From Pseudomonas oligotrophica (lineage in GTDB: Bacteria; Pseudomonadota; Gammaproteobacteria; Pseudomonadales; Pseudomonadaceae), in assembly GCF_021726475.1 (NCBI RefSeq), contig NZ_JAKJRU010000001.1, positions 62,001-126,000 on the forward strand: DNA of 64,000 bases, written 5' to 3'. The notes beneath the pieces are model-generated. The model did no database searches, was not told the origin of the DNA, and saw only the letters and a list, made by a program, of their open reading frames with translations. The translations under genes and the position numbers were made by a program. This document shows positions 60,085 through 64,000 of the stretch, piece after piece (position 1 is the first letter of the stretch; the number at the start of each line of letters is the position of its first letter).

Positions 60085-61005
60085 TCAGGCGTTGATCACG
60101 GGCGGCTTGGCTACCGAACACAGGCGGATGGAGTCGGCCAGCACCTCGATCGCCTTGGGCCGCGGGAAGCTCGCGCGCCAGGCGATCGCCACGGTGCGGA
60201 ACGGCACCGGCGGGGTCAGCGGACGGGTCTCCAGCACGCCCGGCGCGTAGTGATGGCTCTCCACCGCCGACAGCGGCAGGATCGACACCCCGAGACCGGA
60301 GGCGACCATGTGGCGGATGGTTTCCAGCGAGCTGGACTCGACCGTGGTGTGGCTGGCCGCCTCGCCCTTGCGCGTGGTCGGGCAGGCTTCGAGCACTTGG
60401 TCGCGGAAGCAGTGGCCCTCGCCGAGCAGCAGCAGGCTCTTGTCGTTGAGCATCTCGGCGTCGATGGTCTTCTTCGCCGTCCACGGGTGGTCGGCCGGCA
60501 TCAGCACGTAGAACGGCTCGTCGTAGAGCGGCTTGGTCAGCACGTCGGCTTCCTGGAACGGCAGCGCGATGATGATCGCGTCGAGCTCGCCGGTACGCAG
60601 CTTGTCGCGCAGGATGTGGGTGAAGTTCTCTTCGATGTACAGCGGCATGTCCGGCGCCACGCGGTGCAGCTGCGGGATCAGGTGCGGGAACATGTAGGGG
60701 CCGACGGTGTAGATGGCGCCGACCTTGAGCGGCGCGGCCAGCTGGTTCTTGCCGACCTGGGCCAGCTCGCGAATGCTCTGCGCCTGCTCGAGCACCTTCT
60801 GCGCCTGGGTGACGATGCCCTCGCCCACCGGGGTCAGGCGCACGGCACTCTTGGTGCGCTCGAAGATCAGCACGCCGAGCTCGTCCTCGAGCTTCTTCAC
60901 GCCCACCGAAAGGGTCGGCTGGCTGACGTGGCAACGCTCGGCGGCGCGGCCGAAGTGCTGTTCCTGGGCAAGGGTGACGATATAGCGCAGTTCGGTGAGG
61001 GTCAT
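60085..61005 (-). CDS. oxyR: Hydrogen peroxide sensor OxyR
   Basis: A 306-residue LysR-type regulator. Helix-turn-helix in residues 18-37 (FGRAAERCHVSQPTLSVGVK). The two redox cysteines are at Cys199 (GEGHCFRD) and Cys208 (LEACPT), exactly the E. coli numbering, so peroxide sensing by disulfide formation is expected. Targets usually include catalases and alkyl hydroperoxide reductase. The gap to the divergent epimerase gene (61006-61165) holds a sigma-54-like sequence of doubtful meaning. Confidence 0.97.
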   Translation of the reverse strand: MTLTELRYIVTLAQEQHFGRAAERCHVSQPTLSVGVKKLEDELGVLIFERTKSAVRLTPVGEGIVTQAQKVLEQAQSIRELAQVGKNQLAAPLKVGAIYTVGPYMFPHLIPQLHRVAPDMPLYIEENFTHILRDKLRTGELDAIIIALPFQEADVLTKPLYDEPFYVLMPADHPWTAKKTIDAEMLNDKSLLLLGEGHCFRDQVLEACPTTRKGEAASHTTVESSSLETIRHMVASGLGVSILPLSAVESHHYAPGVLETRPLTPPVPFRTVAIAWRASFPRPKAIEVLADSIRLCSVAKPPVINA

Positions 61006-61165
61006 AGGCAGCGTCCATCAGGTTGCCAGCAAGCATAGCCTTTGCTTTGCATCGAACCAACTGGCACGCCCGCTGCAAGTTGGCGAGCACTACGTCGCAC
61101 CGCCACGGGCGGCGTACACTGCAATGCCGGGCTCGCCGGCGCACACGACAGGGAGCGTAGAGATC

Positions 61166-62026
61166 ATGGGTAAGCGTTGCTCCGTTTTGATCGCCGGCTG
61201 CGGCGACCTGGGATGCCGGCTGGGCATGCGCCTGAGCGCGGCGGGCTGGCGGGTCTACGGCCTGCGGCGCACGGCGGCGGACCTGCCGGTGCCGATCCTG
61301 CCGGTCAAGGGCGACCTGAACAGCCCGGACTGCCCGCGCACCTGGCCCAACGGTGAGCTGGACTACCTGGTCTACGCCGCCTCGGCCAACCAGCACGACG
61401 AGGCCGGCTACCGCCAGGCCTACATCGACGGCCTGCGCAACGTGCTGGCCTGGCTGGCCGAGCGCGGCCAGCGCCCGCGACGCCTGCTGTTCGTCTCCAG
61501 CACCGGGGTCTACGGGCAGAATGCCGGCGAGTGGGTCGACGAACAATCGCCCACCGAACCGGCCGGCTACACCGGCCAGGTGATGCTCGAGGCCGAGCAC
61601 CTGGCGCTGGGCAGCGGCCTGCCGGCCACCGTGGTGCGCCTGGCCGGCCTCTACGATCCAGCGCGGCCCTGGCTGCAGAACCAGATCCGCGCGGGCCTCA
61701 AGGTCGACCGCGAACCGCCGCAGTACAGCAACCGCCTGCACCGCGACGATGCAGCCGGGTTGCTGGCGCACCTGCTGCTGGCCGATGCCGATGGCCAGGC
61801 ACTGGAAGACTGCTACCTGGGCTGCGACGACGAGCCGGCGCCCCTGCACGAGGTGGTCGACTGGCTGCGCGAGCGCATGGGCGTCAGCCATTGGGCCGAC
61901 CAGCGCATGACCCGTCGCGCCGGCAGCAAGCGCTGCAGCAACGCGCGGGCACGGGCGCTGGGCTGGCAGCCGAAGTACCCCAGCTACCGCCAGGGCTATG
62001 CCTCGGTCGGGCCGCGGCGTGACTGA
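61166..62026 (+). CDS. SDR-family NAD-dependent epimerase/dehydratase (YeeZ-like)
   Basis: A 286-residue atypical SDR. The Rossmann motif is AGCGDLGCRLG (8-18), and SSTGVYGQNAGEWVDE contains the SSTGVYG signature of the YeeZ/YbjT group. The usual YxxxK is not obvious, so catalysis is uncertain. ATG 61166 follows GGGAGCGTAGAG. It overlaps the AraC regulator gene. Substrate unknown. Confidence 0.84.
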   Translation: MGKRCSVLIAGCGDLGCRLGMRLSAAGWRVYGLRRTAADLPVPILPVKGDLNSPDCPRTWPNGELDYLVYAASANQHDEAGYRQAYIDGLRNVLAWLAERGQRPRRLLFVSSTGVYGQNAGEWVDEQSPTEPAGYTGQVMLEAEHLALGSGLPATVVRLAGLYDPARPWLQNQIRAGLKVDREPPQYSNRLHRDDAAGLLAHLLLADADGQALEDCYLGCDDEPAPLHEVVDWLRERMGVSHWADQRMTRRAGSKRCSNARARALGWQPKYPSYRQGYASVGPRRD

Positions 62027-62822
62027 CGGCAACCGCCTGCTGGCCCGCGCCTGGCTGCCGGGCGTCGAGCTGTTCCATGCCGATTTCTCCGGCCAGGCGT
62101 TCGGCCGCCACAGCCACGACGCCTTCGCCATCGGCGCCATCGTGCGTGGCGTTGGTGGCTATCGCTGCCGCGGCGAACGGCATGCGTTGCCGGCCGGCAC
62201 GCTGTCGCTGATGAACCCGCAGGAACCACACACCGGTCACGCCGAGTCGCCGCGGCTGGTCTATCGCATGCTCTACGTCGAGGAGGCGCGCCTGCCGGCA
62301 CTGCTCGGGCGCAAACGGCTGCCGCCTGGCTTTCGCCAGCTCAACCCGGCCGACGACGGCCGCGTCGCCGCCGGGCTGGCCGCGCTGGCCGAGGACTTCG
62401 AGAACGATGACGCCCTGGGGCTGGAGTCGCGCCTGCTCGCCGTGCTGGAACTGGTGCTCACCCGCCACGGCGGCCTGCCCGAGCTGCCTGCCGCACGCCG
62501 GGACAACGGTGCGGTCGCCGCGCTGCGCGACTTCCTGGACGCCCACTACCGCGAGCCGGTCAGCCTGCAGGCCCTGGCCGCCGAGTTGCAGCGCCACCCG
62601 CGCCACCTGATCGAGGCGTTTCGCCGGCAGTACGGCGTGCCGCCGCACACCTGGCAGCTGCAGCGCCGGGTGCGCGAGGCCAAGCGTCGCCTGCTCGATG
62701 GCGAGGCGCTGGCCGAGGTGGCGCTGGCGCTCGGCTTCTACGACCAGGCCCACTTCAGCGGCACCTTCCGCCGCTTCACCGGCGTCTCGCCGGGGCGCTT
62801 CCGCCGGGCCGCGCGCGCCTGA
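62019..62822 (+). CDS. AraC-family transcriptional regulator
   Basis: About 267 residues from GTG 62019 (MTDGNRLLARAWLPG); ATG 61998, seven codons earlier, is equally open. The N-terminal cupin (about 20-130, FGRHSHDAFAIGAIVRG) should bind a ligand; the C-terminal pair of helix-turn-helices includes LQALAAELQRHPRHLIEAFRRQYG and LAEVALALGFYDQAHFSGTF. AraC regulators of this subtype often control an adjacent LysE exporter, and a LysE gene follows 62 bp downstream. Confidence 0.88.
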   Translation: MTDGNRLLARAWLPGVELFHADFSGQAFGRHSHDAFAIGAIVRGVGGYRCRGERHALPAGTLSLMNPQEPHTGHAESPRLVYRMLYVEEARLPALLGRKRLPPGFRQLNPADDGRVAAGLAALAEDFENDDALGLESRLLAVLELVLTRHGGLPELPAARRDNGAVAALRDFLDAHYREPVSLQALAAELQRHPRHLIEAFRRQYGVPPHTWQLQRRVREAKRRLLDGEALAEVALALGFYDQAHFSGTFRRFTGVSPGRFRRAARA

Positions 62823-62884
62823 CTTTCCTCCAATACCCACGCGCCGGCACCGAACAGACTGATCGCTCCTGACCGGAGGTGATC

Positions 62885-63505
62885 ATGTCCCTGTTCCTGC
62901 TGGTTGCCGGCACCCACTTCGCGGCCCTGCTCTCGCCGGGGCCGGATTTCTTCCTGCTGATCCGCACGGCGCTGCGCCACGGTCGCCGCCAGGCCGACGG
63001 CTGCGCCTGCGGCATCGCCCTGGCCAACCTCGCCTCGATGCTGCTGGTGCTGTTCGCCCTGGCCGCCCTGCCCGATGGCGGCGGCACCGTCAGCCGCCTG
63101 CTGCAGCTGGTCGGCGGCGGCTACTTCCTCTGGCTCGGCACCACGGCGCTGCTGGCACGCCGCGAACTGAGCCTGCCGGAGGCCGGCACCTCGGCGCAGG
63201 GTCGCTGGCGGGCCGGCCTCGTCCAGGGTCTGCTGGCCAGCAGTCTCAATCCCAAGCTGCCGCTGTTCTATGCCGGGCTGTTCGGCGTGCTGCGCGAAGC
63301 CGCCACGCCGGCCTGGGGCCTGCTGCTGGCGATGCTGTGGATGGCCGCGGTGGTCTTGCTCTGGGACCTGGCCCTGGTGCGCCTGCTGCACCGGCCACGC
63401 TGGCGTGCCTGGCTGCGCCAACGGGTGCGGGCGCTCGACCGGCTCTGCGGCGCGCTGCTGGGCCTGCTCGGCAGCGCCCTGCTGGCCGGCGCGCTGGGGG
63501 GCTGA
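62885..63505 (+). CDS. LysE-family exporter
   Basis: A 206-residue inner-membrane protein with six helices. Opening FLLVAGTHFAALLSPGPDFFLLIRTALRHG is characteristic (SPGPDF motif); SLNPKLPLFYAGLFG in the middle is the second landmark. It probably exports an amino acid or similar metabolite. GGAGG (62875-62879) at proper spacing selects ATG 62885 over GTG 62879. The preceding AraC regulator is the likely controller. Confidence 0.9.
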   Translation: MSLFLLVAGTHFAALLSPGPDFFLLIRTALRHGRRQADGCACGIALANLASMLLVLFALAALPDGGGTVSRLLQLVGGGYFLWLGTTALLARRELSLPEAGTSAQGRWRAGLVQGLLASSLNPKLPLFYAGLFGVLREAATPAWGLLLAMLWMAAVVLLWDLALVRLLHRPRWRAWLRQRVRALDRLCGALLGLLGSALLAGALGG

Positions 63506-63670
63506 GCCCCGTCGGTCAGGGCGCGGGCAACTTCTGCCCGCGGCCGGCGCACTAAAAATCTGACAGGCAAGCGCCGCACGGCACGCAGAGGAAGAACAGC
63601 GCCAGCAACGAACGCGGCGACAGGGAGCGACACCCGGCGGCAGTTCCACAACCCGACCAGGAGAACCCCC

Positions 63671-64000
63671 ATGAGAGCGCTGCGCTGGCACGGCAAGCAC
63701 GACATCCGCTGCGACGACCATCTCCCCGACCCGACCATCGAAGACGGCCGTGACGCCATCATCAAGGTCAGCTCCTGCGCCATCTGCGGCTCCGACCTGC
63801 ACCTCTACGACGGCTTCATGCCCGGCATGCAGCACGGCGACATCATGGGCCACGAGTTCATGGGCGAGGTGATGGAGGTCGGCAAGGACAACAACAAGCT
63901 CAAGGTCGGCGACCGCGTGGTGGTGCCCTTCACCATCGTCTGCGGCGAGTGCGAGCAATGCCGGCGCGGCAACTTCTCGGTATGCGAGCGCAGCAACCGC
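63671..64000 (+). CDS. Zinc-dependent alcohol dehydrogenase, partial (3' end outside window)
   Basis: The first 110 codons of a medium-chain dehydrogenase. [21 protein letters not shown] opens the protein; [17 protein letters not shown] supplies catalytic Cys (in AICGSD) and GHEFMGEV supplies His-Glu. [15 protein letters not shown] begins the structural zinc site. It resembles glutathione-independent formaldehyde or threonine-type dehydrogenases (the [18 protein letters not shown] stretch), but the end is cut off. CAGGAGAACCCCC precedes the ATG. Confidence 0.87.
   Translation, partial: MRALRWHGKHDIRCDDHLPDPTIEDGRDAIIKVSSCAICGSDLHLYDGFMPGMQHGDIMGHEFMGEVMEVGKDNNKLKVGDRVVVPFTIVCGECEQCRRGNFSVCERSNR

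Overview
The window is GC-rich, almost gap-free chromosomal DNA from a Pseudomonas (sensu lato). The reasons are gene content and order: rml genes running into dctBD-dctPQM, znuA/zur-znuC-znuB close to metNIQ and a MifSR-like two-component pair, uvrD beside a GGDEF/EAL gene, and oxyR-recG beside a YbaK-HDOD gene. From memory of P. aeruginosa PAO1 these neighbourhoods are familiar, but the blocks are joined differently here. Species cannot be fixed from the sequence alone; the aeruginosa/alcaligenes/oleovorans side of the genus is an inference.

Layout. 1-1853: the 3' end of an EF-hand plus GH19 (chitinase/lysozyme-like) protein that resembles Pseudomonas type VI secretion cell-wall effectors, followed by a small exported protein that is a good immunity candidate; this end is clearly AT-richer than the rest. 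2071-5530: a four-gene MCE/Mla-type lipid transport operon (STAS-MlaE, MlaF, MlaD, PqiC-like lipoprotein). 5659-10602: a yhiI-rbbA-yhhJ type ABC exporter. 10811-14203: rfbB-rfbA-rfbC-rfbD for dTDP-L-rhamnose, every junction an ATGA overlap. 14277-20919: the C4-dicarboxylate regulon, dctB-dctD and dctPQM, with a visible DctD-type palindrome and a near-perfect sigma-54 promoter before dctP and a processing/attenuation hairpin after it. 21007-22646: a 2OG-Fe(II) oxygenase and a secreted DUF2059-like protein.

22829-26174: zinc uptake, znuA facing zur-znuC-znuB, with a 271-bp MITE-like element lying exactly between znuC and znuB and removing the expected ribosome-binding site of znuB. 26178-31755: a YgjP-like metallopeptidase, REP-like palindromes, the large-subunit catalase KatE, and metNIQ. 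31889-38707: a VOC protein, a zinc alcohol dehydrogenase, a second DctB/DctD-type pair without a transporter, a tandem universal stress protein and a cyclopropane fatty acid synthase. 38836-48950: a DsrE plus GcvH-like bicistron, then a near-complete selenocysteine island on the minus strand: fdnG (in-frame UGA with SECIS), fdnH, fdnI, fdhE, selA, selB and the tRNA-Sec gene. Only selD is missing from the window.

49196-64000: a Tim44-like membrane protein, an orphan TRAP substrate-binding lipoprotein, uvrD, a PAS-GGDEF-EAL protein, a YbaK-HDOD protein, recG, oxyR, an SDR epimerase, an AraC regulator, a LysE exporter and the 5' part of another zinc alcohol dehydrogenase that runs off the end.

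The most interesting items are the putative effector/immunity pair at the left edge, the MITE-like insertion that splits znuC from znuB, the DsrE/GcvH-like pair beside the selenocysteine genes, and the regulatory architecture of the dct region. I saw no CRISPR array, rRNA, phage or intact transposase gene.
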